IMG/VR virus record: IMGVR_UViG_3300044613_002608
Span: 1 to 26,858 of that record
Direction: 5' to 3' (one strand)
Length of the DNA stretch: 26,858 nt
From: a virus
The position numbers were made by a program, and so were the translations under genes. This document shows, piece by piece, positions 1-6,668 of the stretch. The notes under the pieces were generated by a model. That model saw only the letters and a program-made list of their open reading frames with translations. It had not been told where the DNA came from and did not search any database. Positions within the stretch are counted from its first letter, which is position 1. Each line of letters opens with the position of its first letter.

Positions 1-8
1 AGAGGGTG

Positions 9-305
9 ATGGCTCAACAAGAAATGGACAGACTGGTGGTGACAATTAGAGAGACGATGGTGTACCAGTCACCGCCTGAGATGGGTGCTTTGTATAGCGA
101 GGTCTTTAAGATGCGGGAAGTCATCTCAGAGGAACAGGAAAAAGCTAGACTCAAGCAGGAGGCGAAAAAGAGGCAAGACGCATGGCTACACAGGCAAGAG
201 GAAAGAAACCTCCAGCTAAAGTTGGCAACAGTCGTAGCGACTACTATGTTCCTCCTCTACCTGTGGTTGTGGCTTCTCCTAGTGAGTCGTTGGGGGAAAG
301 CATAA
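9..305 (+). CDS. Small membrane protein with N-terminal helical region, lysis cassette
   Basis: Encodes about 98 residues. The first two thirds is charged and helical (a Glu/Lys/Arg/Gln-rich stretch at residues 40-70 that could form a coiled coil). One hydrophobic segment follows at residues 73-93 (TMFLLYLWLWLLL), ending in a short basic tail (SRWGKA). This is a C-terminally anchored, single-pass membrane protein. The ATG at 9 is chosen; a GTG at 6 is directly in front, and the purine run AGAGGG at the window edge is the likely ribosome site. It is the first gene of a series of small membrane proteins leading into spanin and endolysin genes, so a lysis role is inferred from context only. I do not recognise the family. 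The gene upstream is cut off by the window. Confidence 0.6.
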   Translation: MAQQEMDRLVVTIRETMVYQSPPEMGALYSEVFKMREVISEEQEKARLKQEAKKRQDAWLHRQEERNLQLKLATVVATTMFLLYLWLWLLLVSRWGKA

Positions 306-472
306 TGGGCTGGATTGCTGCATGTGTGTTGGTTGCCCTGCTTCTTCCGCTTGGCGCAATGCTTTATCTCGACATCTTGGAAGCTAAGAATGAGGTCAAG
401 CAAGAGGTAGAGAAGGTTCAAAAAATGAGACGGGAAATTGAACAGGAGAGACGCAAAAATGACAAGACATGA
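305..472 (+). CDS. Small single-pass membrane protein with coiled-coil tail
   Basis: Encodes 55 residues: a hydrophobic segment at residues 3-24 followed by a heptad-like charged helix (EVKQEVEKVQKMRREIEQER). The start at 305 overlaps the preceding stop as TAATG and has the purine-rich GGGGGAAAG just upstream, which suggests translational coupling. The same frame stays open back to an ATG at 182, which would add 41 residues but would overlap the upstream gene by 124 bases, so the short form is preferred. The topology (N-terminal anchor plus periplasmic or cytoplasmic coiled coil) resembles small holin/antiholin or i-spanin-like proteins. No family was recognised, and the lysis role is inferred from neighbours. 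Confidence 0.6.
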   Translation: MGWIAACVLVALLLPLGAMLYLDILEAKNEVKQEVEKVQKMRREIEQERRKNDKT

Positions 473-662
473 ACTTTCACTGCTGGCGCTGACTGTTTGC
501 GTTGGCATCCTCTGCGGCTTGCTGGCCGGTTGTGATGACCGTTTTAGATACGCCTGCCAAGACCCGACAAACTGGAATAACGCCGAGTGCAAGCCACCAA
601 TCTGCACTGCCACTGGCACTTGCCCCGAACAACTTGTTAAACCTGAACAGGAGAAAAAGTGA
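459..662 (+). CDS. Small Cys-rich lipoprotein
   Basis: Encodes 67 residues with a clear type II signal peptide: Met-Thr-Arg-His-Glu, a hydrophobic core, and the lipobox LLAGC with the lipidated cysteine at residue 25. The mature part is only about 43 residues. It carries four further cysteines (CDDRFRYAC, AEC, PPIC, GTC) that could form two disulfides in the periplasm. The ATG at 459 is chosen because AGGAG lies 9 bases upstream; a TTG at 438 is a weaker alternative. It overlaps the previous gene by 14 bases and its stop overlaps the next start (TGATG). It sits inside the lysis cassette. It could be a lysis accessory or a host-surface or superinfection-exclusion lipoprotein; the sequence does not decide. 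Confidence 0.72.
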   Translation: MTRHELSLLALTVCVGILCGLLAGCDDRFRYACQDPTNWNNAECKPPICTATGTCPEQLVKPEQEKK

Positions 663-982
663 TGCCTACTGTTGCCTACAAAACAAACAACCGCCTGACC
701 GCCGAAGAGATTGAGGTGCGTGTCTGGGCTTTCGTGATTGTGGTGCTGGTCAGCATCCTGCTCGGAGCGATGGCAATGTTCCTTTACTCGGTGACCTACG
801 TCACCCAACCCATGTCCGGCATGGCCCCAATCGACAAGATTTACACAAGCCAGATTAGCACCATCATGGTGTTCATCACAGGCGTTCTGGGTGGTGTGGC
901 TGGCCGATCAGGGATCAAGGCCATTGCCAATGCAACCGCCAAGGCCGAAGCTAACGACACTGACGAGCCTCCCAAGCCATGA
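662..982 (+). CDS. Putative holin (two transmembrane segments)
   Basis: Encodes 106 residues. Two hydrophobic segments are visible, at about residues 23-46 (FVIVVLVSILLGAMAMFLYS) and 67-84 (ISTIMVFITGVLGGVAG). A charged C-terminal tail (AEANDTDEPPKP) follows. Size, two-TM topology and position directly before the spanin and endolysin genes fit a class II-type holin, which would permeabilise the inner membrane to release or activate the endolysin. The ATG at 662 overlaps the lipoprotein stop (TGATG) and AGGAG lies at 649-653. The call rests on topology and context; I did not recognise a specific holin family. Confidence 0.6.
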   Translation: MPTVAYKTNNRLTAEEIEVRVWAFVIVVLVSILLGAMAMFLYSVTYVTQPMSGMAPIDKIYTSQISTIMVFITGVLGGVAGRSGIKAIANATAKAEANDTDEPPKP

Positions 983-1440
983 AAGGTTTACTCTCTGGAT
1001 TGATTGCCCTGCTGCTGACCTTCGGCGGCGGGTATTTCTACGGCAAGTATGTCGAGAGAGAAGCCCAGCAGGTGGAAGTTGATCGTTTAAACACCGAAGC
1101 ACGGGCCAAGGAGCAGGCTTTAGCCGCTGCCGTAACAACAACCGCTGAAGCATTGAGGAAGACAAATGAAAAAGCCAAACTTGCTACAAAGCAGCGCGAT
1201 GCTGCTATTGATTCTGGTGCTCTCAAGTTGCGCCTCAAAGCGTCCTGCCCCGTACCAGCCTCCCCAGATTCCGCCACTCCCACAGGAAATAGTGGAGGAG
1301 AAGCATCAGCCGAACTTGACCGAGAGACTGCTAAAGCTCTTGTCGCCATAACCGACGAAGGCAACCGAGCCATTGAAAAGCTCAACGCCTGCATATCTTT
1401 GTACAACCAAGCCCTTGAATCACAGAAGGAACTGAAATGA
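979..1440 (+). CDS. Rz: Rz-like i-spanin
   Basis: Encodes 153 residues. A short N-terminal signal anchor (residues 4-22, LLSGLIALLLTFGGGYFYG) is followed by a long, charged periplasmic helical region (residues 25-75 rich in Glu, Ala, Lys) and a C-terminal segment with two cysteines. This is the layout of inner-membrane spanins, which join an outer-membrane lipoprotein to fuse the two membranes in the last step of lysis of Gram-negative hosts. The identification is strongly supported by an out-of-phase lipoprotein gene nested wholly inside it (1166-1351), the arrangement known for lambda-type Rz/Rz1 pairs. It starts with an ATGA overlap with the holin gene and ends with an ATGA overlap with the endolysin gene. 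Confidence 0.85.
   Translation: MKGLLSGLIALLLTFGGGYFYGKYVEREAQQVEVDRLNTEARAKEQALAAAVTTTAEALRKTNEKAKLATKQRDAAIDSGALKLRLKASCPVPASPDSATPTGNSGGEASAELDRETAKALVAITDEGNRAIEKLNACISLYNQALESQKELK
1166..1351 (+). CDS. Rz1: Rz1-like o-spanin lipoprotein, nested inside the i-spanin gene
   Basis: Encodes 61 residues in the +1 frame relative to the surrounding i-spanin gene. It has a basic N-terminus, a hydrophobic core (AMLLLILVLSS) and a lipobox ending LSSC with the lipidated Cys at residue 22. The mature part is proline-rich (RPAPYQPPQIPPLPQE), a hallmark of Rz1-type o-spanins, and ends in an amphipathic stretch. GAGGAAG lies about 6-12 bases before the ATG, giving it its own ribosome site. It should be exported to the outer membrane and pair with the i-spanin C-terminus across the periplasm. 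Both frames must be maintained over 186 bases, so this is a true dual-coding segment. Confidence 0.87.
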   Translation: MKKPNLLQSSAMLLLILVLSSCASKRPAPYQPPQIPPLPQEIVEEKHQPNLTERLLKLLSP

Positions 1441-1904
1441 CCCAATTGACCACCAACTTTTCCCTCCACGAACTGACCAAATCTGAGACCGCCCTGCGTC
1501 TGGACTTGGATAACACCCCCGGTGAAACAGAGACCGAAAACCTGCGCACCCTGTGCGAGATGGTGCTTCAACCGGTGCGCGACCACTATGGCAAGGGCGT
1601 GAAGGTGAACTCTGCCTATCGCAGTCCTGAGTCAAATGCAGCAGTGGGAGGATCAAAAACCAGTGACCATTGCAAGGGGATGGCAGCAGACATCGAGATT
1701 CCCGGCGTAGCGAACGCTGACTTAGCTCAGTGGATTATGGATAATCTGGACTACACCCAGTTGATTCTGGAGTTCTACACTCCGGGTATACCCGATAGCG
1801 GCTGGGTTCATGTGTCTTACGACCCGAACAACCTCAAAAAGCAGGAATTGACTGCTACCAAGGTAGCTGGTAAAACACAGTATCTTCCCGGCCTTGTAGC
1901 GTAA
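1437..1904 (+). CDS. Endolysin, M15-type zinc peptidase
   Basis: Encodes 155 residues that fit a peptidase M15A-type domain (D-Ala-D-Ala carboxypeptidase-like, as in phage L-alanyl-D-glutamate endopeptidases), which cuts cross-link peptides in peptidoglycan. The signature is visible: VNSAYRSPESNAAVGGSKTS at residues 57-76, then SDHCKGMAADIE with the zinc ligands His78 and Asp85, and WVHVSYD with the third ligand His125. No signal peptide or transmembrane segment is present, so it should need the holin to reach the wall. It begins with an ATGA overlap with the i-spanin gene. The protein is one catalytic domain without a recognisable cell-wall-binding module, as usual for phages of Gram-negative bacteria. 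Confidence 0.9.
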   Translation: MTQLTTNFSLHELTKSETALRLDLDNTPGETETENLRTLCEMVLQPVRDHYGKGVKVNSAYRSPESNAAVGGSKTSDHCKGMAADIEIPGVANADLAQWIMDNLDYTQLILEFYTPGIPDSGWVHVSYDPNNLKKQELTATKVAGKTQYLPGLVA

Positions 1905-1909
1905 CGATC

Positions 1910-3988
1910 ATGCCACTGCAAAAAATAGTATTTAAACCCGGCGTAAATCGAGAAAACACTCGATATACAACTGAAGGGGGATGGTACGAAGCGGATAAAG
2001 TGCGTTTTCGCCAAGGCACGCCTGAAAAGATTGGTGGCTGGGTGCGTATTTCTTCAGCAATCTTTTTGGGAATCTGTAGATCAATAAAAAATTGGACCAC
2101 ACTGGGTTTTCAAAATCTTTTAGGTATTGGAACACATCTAAAGTTTTATATATCTAATGGGGGACAGTATTACGATATTACGCCGACCATCCCCGTTCAC
2201 ACACTTACCGACCCTTTTGCAACGGTCAGCGGTTCTACCACCGTTACCGTTACAGATGCTACTACAACCTATTCTAATGGGGATTTTGTAACTTTCACAG
2301 GGGCAACGGCGGTTGGGGGATTGACGATTTCTGGAGAGTTTCAATTATCTTTTACTACTGGCACAACTTACACGATCACGGCAGCTTCTGCTGCCTCATC
2401 TACTGCCTCAGGGGGCGGAACCGTTTATGCGGTATATCAGGTGAACGTAGGTCCCCCGATTGTTAATGTGCTAGTGGGCTGGGGTGCGGGCGCTTGGGGG
2501 TTAGGTGCTTGGGGGGCAGGGTCAACTTCTTCCGAGGCATTGCGAATTTGGAATCAGGCTAACTTTGGTGAGGACTTGATTTACGGTCCACGGGGCGCGC
2601 CTCTTTACTATTGGGACGCTACGATTGGATACATAGCCCCAACTATTACGCTAACAATTGCTACTCCTTGCGTGGTTTCAACCACGCTAAATCTCCCTGA
2701 TTTAACAGCAATTGTTTTGGAAACCTCTGGTGCGTTGCCCACAGGGCTTTCAGTGGGCGTGACGTATTACACACGATACGTGTCGGCTACCACTTTTAAT
2801 TTATCAACGACTCCCGCAGGAGCGCTGATTAATACTACTGGCAGTCAATCTGGCGTTCATAAAATATCGCAAAGAGGAGTTTTGCTGTCTTCTTTGAATG
2901 GGGCAACTGGCGTTCCCACGGCTCAAAATTATTTTCTTATATCAGATGCAAGTCGCTTCGTGCTTTGCTTTGGAACTAACGAAATTGGTTCTTCAACTGT
3001 TAGCCCTATGCTGGTGCGATGGTCCGATCAGGAGAACCCGGTTGACTGGACTCCTTCTGCTACCAATCAAGCAGGCAGCATTACCTTGTCTCGCGGCTCA
3101 GAAATCATCACAGCCATACAGACTAGGCAAGAAATTCTAATTTACACCAACATTGCTCTATATTCCTTCCAGTATCTTGGGCCTCCGTTTATTTGGGGCT
3201 CACAGATACTTTCGGACAACATTTCGATCATCAGCCCTAATGCTGTTGCAACCGCTTCCGGTATTGTTTTCTGGATGGGTGTGGATAAGTTTTATATGTA
3301 CGATGGCAGTGTAAAAACAATGCGCTGTGATCTCAGGCAATTTGTTTTCAGTGACCTAAACATGGCGCAATCTGATCAAATATTTGCCGTTACTAACGAA
3401 GGATTTAACGAGGTGTGGTGGTTTTACTGCTCCGCCGGTTCAATCGCTGTTGATCAGTATGTGGTCTACAACTACCTAGAGGACATTTGGTACTACGGCA
3501 CCATGGCCCGCACAGCGGGCCTTGATTCTGGGATAGGACAATTCCCAATTGCTGCAACGTACAGTAACAATATTGTGGAGCACGAAAACGGCCTGAATGA
3601 TCAAGAAACGGCTACGGCTACGGCTATCAATGCATACATTACATCCTCTCAGTTTGACATTGGAGATGGCCATAACTTTGCATTTGTCTATCGCATGTTG
3701 CCGGATCTAACCTTCCGTGGTTCAACCTCTAACAGCCCTGTGGCAACGATGTACTTGTTTGGGTTAAAAAATTCAGGTTCTGGGTATAACAATCCCGCTT
3801 CTGTTGGGGGCAGCAACAATGCCAACATTACGGGCACTGCGATGATTCCAGTAGAGGAGTTCACGGGTCAGGTGTATACCCGCATACGTGGTCGTCAGAT
3901 GGCAGTAAAAATTGAATCAGATCAGTTAAACATGACATGGCAACTTGGGTCACCACGTATTGACATCAGGCAAGACGGGAGACGTTGA
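1910..3988 (+). CDS. Virion protein, probable tail/connector component (P22 gp10-like fold suspected)
   Basis: Encodes 692 residues, mostly beta-rich and Gly/Ser/Thr-rich, with no transmembrane segment. Residues 1-50 (GVNRENTRYTTEGGWYEADK) and the part from about residue 340 on (WSDQENPVDWTPSATNQAG, then SFQYLGPPFIWG, a FWMGVDKFYMYDG strand, and VVYNYLEDIWYYG) look like repeated beta-propeller-style blades. Similar blades occur in phage stabilisation/tail-hub proteins of the P22 gp10 type that plug the head-to-tail connector. Two Thr/Ser-rich modules appear inserted, near residues 98-175 and 247-320. The family call is from recalled sequence style, not a search. It starts 6 bases after the endolysin, and the next ATG overlaps its stop. 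It leads the block of large virion genes. Confidence 0.6.
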   Translation: MPLQKIVFKPGVNRENTRYTTEGGWYEADKVRFRQGTPEKIGGWVRISSAIFLGICRSIKNWTTLGFQNLLGIGTHLKFYISNGGQYYDITPTIPVHTLTDPFATVSGSTTVTVTDATTTYSNGDFVTFTGATAVGGLTISGEFQLSFTTGTTYTITAASAASSTASGGGTVYAVYQVNVGPPIVNVLVGWGAGAWGLGAWGAGSTSSEALRIWNQANFGEDLIYGPRGAPLYYWDATIGYIAPTITLTIATPCVVSTTLNLPDLTAIVLETSGALPTGLSVGVTYYTRYVSATTFNLSTTPAGALINTTGSQSGVHKISQRGVLLSSLNGATGVPTAQNYFLISDASRFVLCFGTNEIGSSTVSPMLVRWSDQENPVDWTPSATNQAGSITLSRGSEIITAIQTRQEILIYTNIALYSFQYLGPPFIWGSQILSDNISIISPNAVATASGIVFWMGVDKFYMYDGSVKTMRCDLRQFVFSDLNMAQSDQIFAVTNEGFNEVWWFYCSAGSIAVDQYVVYNYLEDIWYYGTMARTAGLDSGIGQFPIAATYSNNIVEHENGLNDQETATATAINAYITSSQFDIGDGHNFAFVYRMLPDLTFRGSTSNSPVATMYLFGLKNSGSGYNNPASVGGSNNANITGTAMIPVEEFTGQVYTRIRGRQMAVKIESDQLNMTWQLGSPRIDIRQDGRR

Positions 3989-4260
3989 TGGCAGAATTAA
4001 ATGTTGCACCCCCTAATTTGCCTGTGGCCCCTAAAGAGTACAACAGTACTTATCAAGAACAGCTGAACAACGTTTTACGTTTGTTTTTTTCTCGGCTAAA
4101 CACTCCCGGCTCTGTTGGCGCGTCTACTTTAAATTTAAATCTAACAACGCTACCGACGGAGGCAGATTTACCTAATCTTCGATTGGGCGATGTTTATAGA
4201 GACACACAAGATGGCGTGCAGGTAAACAGCCAAATGCTTCGCATAAAGACCTCCCCGTGA
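3988..4260 (+). CDS. Small hypothetical protein, probably virion-associated
   Basis: Encodes 90 residues. The N-terminal part is proline-rich (VAPPNLPVAPKEYNSTY), followed by a helix (QEQLNNVLRLFFSRLN) and a Thr/Leu-rich tail. There is no signal peptide or transmembrane segment. The ATG at 3988 overlaps the stop of the preceding virion gene (TGATG), which indicates translational coupling; a TTG at 3985 is dismissed. Its position between the tail-like protein and the large internal-type proteins suggests a small structural or assembly protein. I do not recognise a characterised family. Confidence 0.72.
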   Translation: MAELNVAPPNLPVAPKEYNSTYQEQLNNVLRLFFSRLNTPGSVGASTLNLNLTTLPTEADLPNLRLGDVYRDTQDGVQVNSQMLRIKTSP

Positions 4261-4296
4261 TACGATTAGAAAACCTTTACGGTACAAGGAAATAAC

Positions 4297-6666
4297 ATGG
4301 CAACGATGAACCCCGAAGGCATTATGGCGCTCCCCGCAGGAGGCGCACCTGCTGGTACAGGCGCACCTGAGCAACCTCAGTTGACGCTTAATGATTCGTA
4401 TGATGCGGTCCAAGAGGGCTTGCAAAATGCCAGTCCTGATGCACATGCAGCGGTCAATGCTGAACTGGCCAACATCATTCCTCAGTTGGATTCTTTGTCC
4501 GATGAGGAACTGGATGAGCTGTTCCAAATTATTCAGTATTTGTATGACAACCCTGATAAGTACGCCCAGACCTTAGCGCAACTAATTGCGGACGGATCAA
4601 TTGAAGCAGGGGACTTGCCCGAAGAGCATGACCCAGAATTCTTGGCCACGTTTGGCATGATCTTGATGCAGGCTAAGAAGTCTCGTCAAGCCTCTCAGCA
4701 GTCAGCCCCTATTCAACAACCGCCCGTTCCCCCTATGGGTATGGCACGGGGCGGTATTGCTGAAGCTGCACGGATGGTTGCCTCGCAAGGTCGGGGCACA
4801 GACACCATGTTGGCCCACATCAATCCACAGGAAGCTGCTTTGCTGCGCAAGCGCGGCGGCATGGGCGTGATTAATCCAGAAACTGGATTGCCTGAATATA
4901 AAAAATTATTCAAAAAGCTTGGGTCCGCAATCAAAGGCGTAGTTAAAACAGTTACCACTGCCGTTAAAAAAGTCGTTGCAAGTCCCATCGGCAAGGTTTT
5001 GGCAACGGTTGCTATTGCAACATTTGCAGCGCCTCTCCTTGCAGGGCTTAGCCCCGCCCTTGCCGCTGGCACGGCTGCGGGAGCAGGCGCTACGATGGCC
5101 GTGGCTTCTGGCGCAGTAACTGCGCTGGGTGGCGGCAGCCTCAAGGATGTAGTAAAGAGTGCGGTTGTTGGCGGTGCAACGGCTTTCTTCGGCGCTCCCG
5201 GTGGACCGGTTTCCAAGTTTGTAGGCGGTGCGGTAACCAACCAAGCTGCCAACGCTGCGATCTCTTCAGGCATCGTGGGAACGGGCATCGGTTTGTTGTC
5301 CGGCCAGAAACTTAAAGATGCTGTGAAGAATGGCCTGACAGCCGGTGCCATTTCTGGTTTGACCACTGGATTTAGCAAGGGATTTGGTTCGCAGATGGGC
5401 CCATTTAAGGCTCCATCTCCTATTGGTAGTGCAGAAGCGGCTGAATTACCTCGCCCTGACCTTAGATCCGCTGATCCTAGCTCCTCTTACACTGGCCAAA
5501 GCAGAGCAGCCGGTATGATGCCTAGCCCAGAACCATATTCGTTTGAAGGGCAGATACAAGCCCCCACCACGGTTGAAGCACCCACGGTTGAAGCACCCAC
5601 GGTTGATAGCATGCTAAGTAAGGCATCACTTGATACTTCGGGCCCTAATAGCTCCTCTTACACGCCAAGTGCCGGGACTAGTACCAGCCCGGTCAGTGAT
5701 GCAGGCGGTTCACCTGCATCAGCAACAGTCGGTGGCCGGTTTGACGGCGTGGCCCCTGTAGAGCCTCTTCCTCCTCAAGTGGCCGGACCGTACAAGCCTC
5801 CAACTCTTATGGGTTCGCTTAAGGAGATGGGCGGCGGCATATCAGACATTGCTCAAGGTGACTTTGAAAAAGGCTTTGGTCAGCTGGGAACGGGCGCTAA
5901 AAACCTGTTCTTGCCGTCCACTCCCTCCCCCTCTGACGTGATAGGCTCTCAAGAGTACAAGGATCTGATCGCACAGGGCATCAGCCCCGATAAGGCGTTA
6001 GACATAGCGAGCAAGTCAATGTCCCCCGGCATGTTGCGCACCTATGGCCCTGCCGTAGCAGCGGGCCTTGGCGTAATGGGATTGGCCGGAGGTTTTGATC
6101 AGAAACAACCAGAACCTACCGCTTTGCAAAAAGATATGGATGCACGGTTGCAGGCAGAAAGAGACCGTGTAGCAGCCAATCCGGGAGACTATGTTCCAAA
6201 AGGGATGGAGCGGTTCGGCATTCAATACAACGAAAAGGGCGAGATAATTGGGTCCACCCCTTTTGATCCTCAACCAGTGGGCCCGGCCAGTGTTGCAGCT
6301 AAGGACTACTTCGCAGATTACGCTCCACCACCCTCGTATAACACACCTGCCAATGCAGTAGGCGGGGGGTCTTCTATCTATCAGCCCTTTAACACCGCAA
6401 GCATGTACACCAACTTGATGCCTCCTCAGTATCGGGCAGATGGTGGTATTGCTTCTTTGGCCAGAGGAGGTTATCCTCGGCGCACGGGTCAAATATCCGG
6501 TCCGGGGACCGAGACTTCCGATTCCATCCCTGCAATGTTGTCCGATGGCGAATTTGTCATGACAGCCAAAGCTGTTCGCGGCGCTGGCAAAGGCAATCGC
6601 TTAGCTGGCGCAAAGAAAATGTACGCTTTGATGCACCAACTTGAACGTAACGCTGCACGGGGATAA
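4297..6666 (+). CDS. Large virion protein with Gly/Ala-rich hydrophobic core; putative internal/ejection protein
   Basis: Encodes 789 residues. Residues 1-125 are acidic and helical (LDSLSDEELDELFQIIQYLY). At about residues 165-200 a motif GRGTDTMLAHINPQEAALL leads into VINPETGLPE, a pairing I recall from uncultured-phage virion proteins. Residues 210-370 are a long Gly/Ala-rich, weakly hydrophobic region (VLATVAIATFAAPLLAGL) that could insert in membranes. The middle is Pro/Ser-rich with a tandem TVEAP repeat. The C-terminus carries GPGTETSDSIPAMLSDGEFV, also a recurrent phage structural motif. AAGGA lies 5-9 bases before the ATG. A role as internal core or membrane-penetrating ejection protein is inferred from composition and neighbours. 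Confidence 0.75.
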   Translation: MATMNPEGIMALPAGGAPAGTGAPEQPQLTLNDSYDAVQEGLQNASPDAHAAVNAELANIIPQLDSLSDEELDELFQIIQYLYDNPDKYAQTLAQLIADGSIEAGDLPEEHDPEFLATFGMILMQAKKSRQASQQSAPIQQPPVPPMGMARGGIAEAARMVASQGRGTDTMLAHINPQEAALLRKRGGMGVINPETGLPEYKKLFKKLGSAIKGVVKTVTTAVKKVVASPIGKVLATVAIATFAAPLLAGLSPALAAGTAAGAGATMAVASGAVTALGGGSLKDVVKSAVVGGATAFFGAPGGPVSKFVGGAVTNQAANAAISSGIVGTGIGLLSGQKLKDAVKNGLTAGAISGLTTGFSKGFGSQMGPFKAPSPIGSAEAAELPRPDLRSADPSSSYTGQSRAAGMMPSPEPYSFEGQIQAPTTVEAPTVEAPTVDSMLSKASLDTSGPNSSSYTPSAGTSTSPVSDAGGSPASATVGGRFDGVAPVEPLPPQVAGPYKPPTLMGSLKEMGGGISDIAQGDFEKGFGQLGTGAKNLFLPSTPSPSDVIGSQEYKDLIAQGISPDKALDIASKSMSPGMLRTYGPAVAAGLGVMGLAGGFDQKQPEPTALQKDMDARLQAERDRVAANPGDYVPKGMERFGIQYNEKGEIIGSTPFDPQPVGPASVAAKDYFADYAPPPSYNTPANAVGGGSSIYQPFNTASMYTNLMPPQYRADGGIASLARGGYPRRTGQISGPGTETSDSIPAMLSDGEFVMTAKAVRGAGKGNRLAGAKKMYALMHQLERNAARG
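5569..5606 (+). repeat. Tandem 15-bp repeat, about 2.5 copies
   Basis: The unit ACGGTTGAAGCACCC occurs at 5569-5583 and 5584-5598, with a partial third copy at 5599-5606. In the protein it reads as repeated TVEAP. Short in-frame tandem repeats like this can change copy number by slippage and alter linker length. Confidence 0.9.
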
Positions 6667-6668
6667 AA

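Noticed and set aside
182-472. Longer version of the second small membrane protein from ATG 182
   Set aside because: It would overlap the first gene by 124 bases; the ATG at 305 has a better ribosome site and TAATG coupling. Not fully excluded.
257-808. Minus-strand open frame of 183 codons across the lysis cassette
   Set aside because: It opposes four overlapping small genes with coherent signals (lipobox, TM segments, coupled starts) and has no features of its own.
1710-1785. tRNA-like D-arm string (CTTAGCTCAGTGG)
   Set aside because: It lies in the middle of the endolysin reading frame, and no matching T-arm or acceptor stem follows at the required spacing.
4256-4296. Promoter upstream of the 789-residue virion gene (TGATACGAT, extended -10-like)
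   Set aside because: No convincing -35 and only a 36-base gap within an otherwise continuous operon; the match is too weak.
4713-5378. Long minus-strand open frame (221 codons)
   Set aside because: It is the mirror of the Gly/Ala-rich region of the + strand virion gene; composition is a by-product of GC-rich Gly/Ala codons, with no ribosome site or neighbours in that direction.
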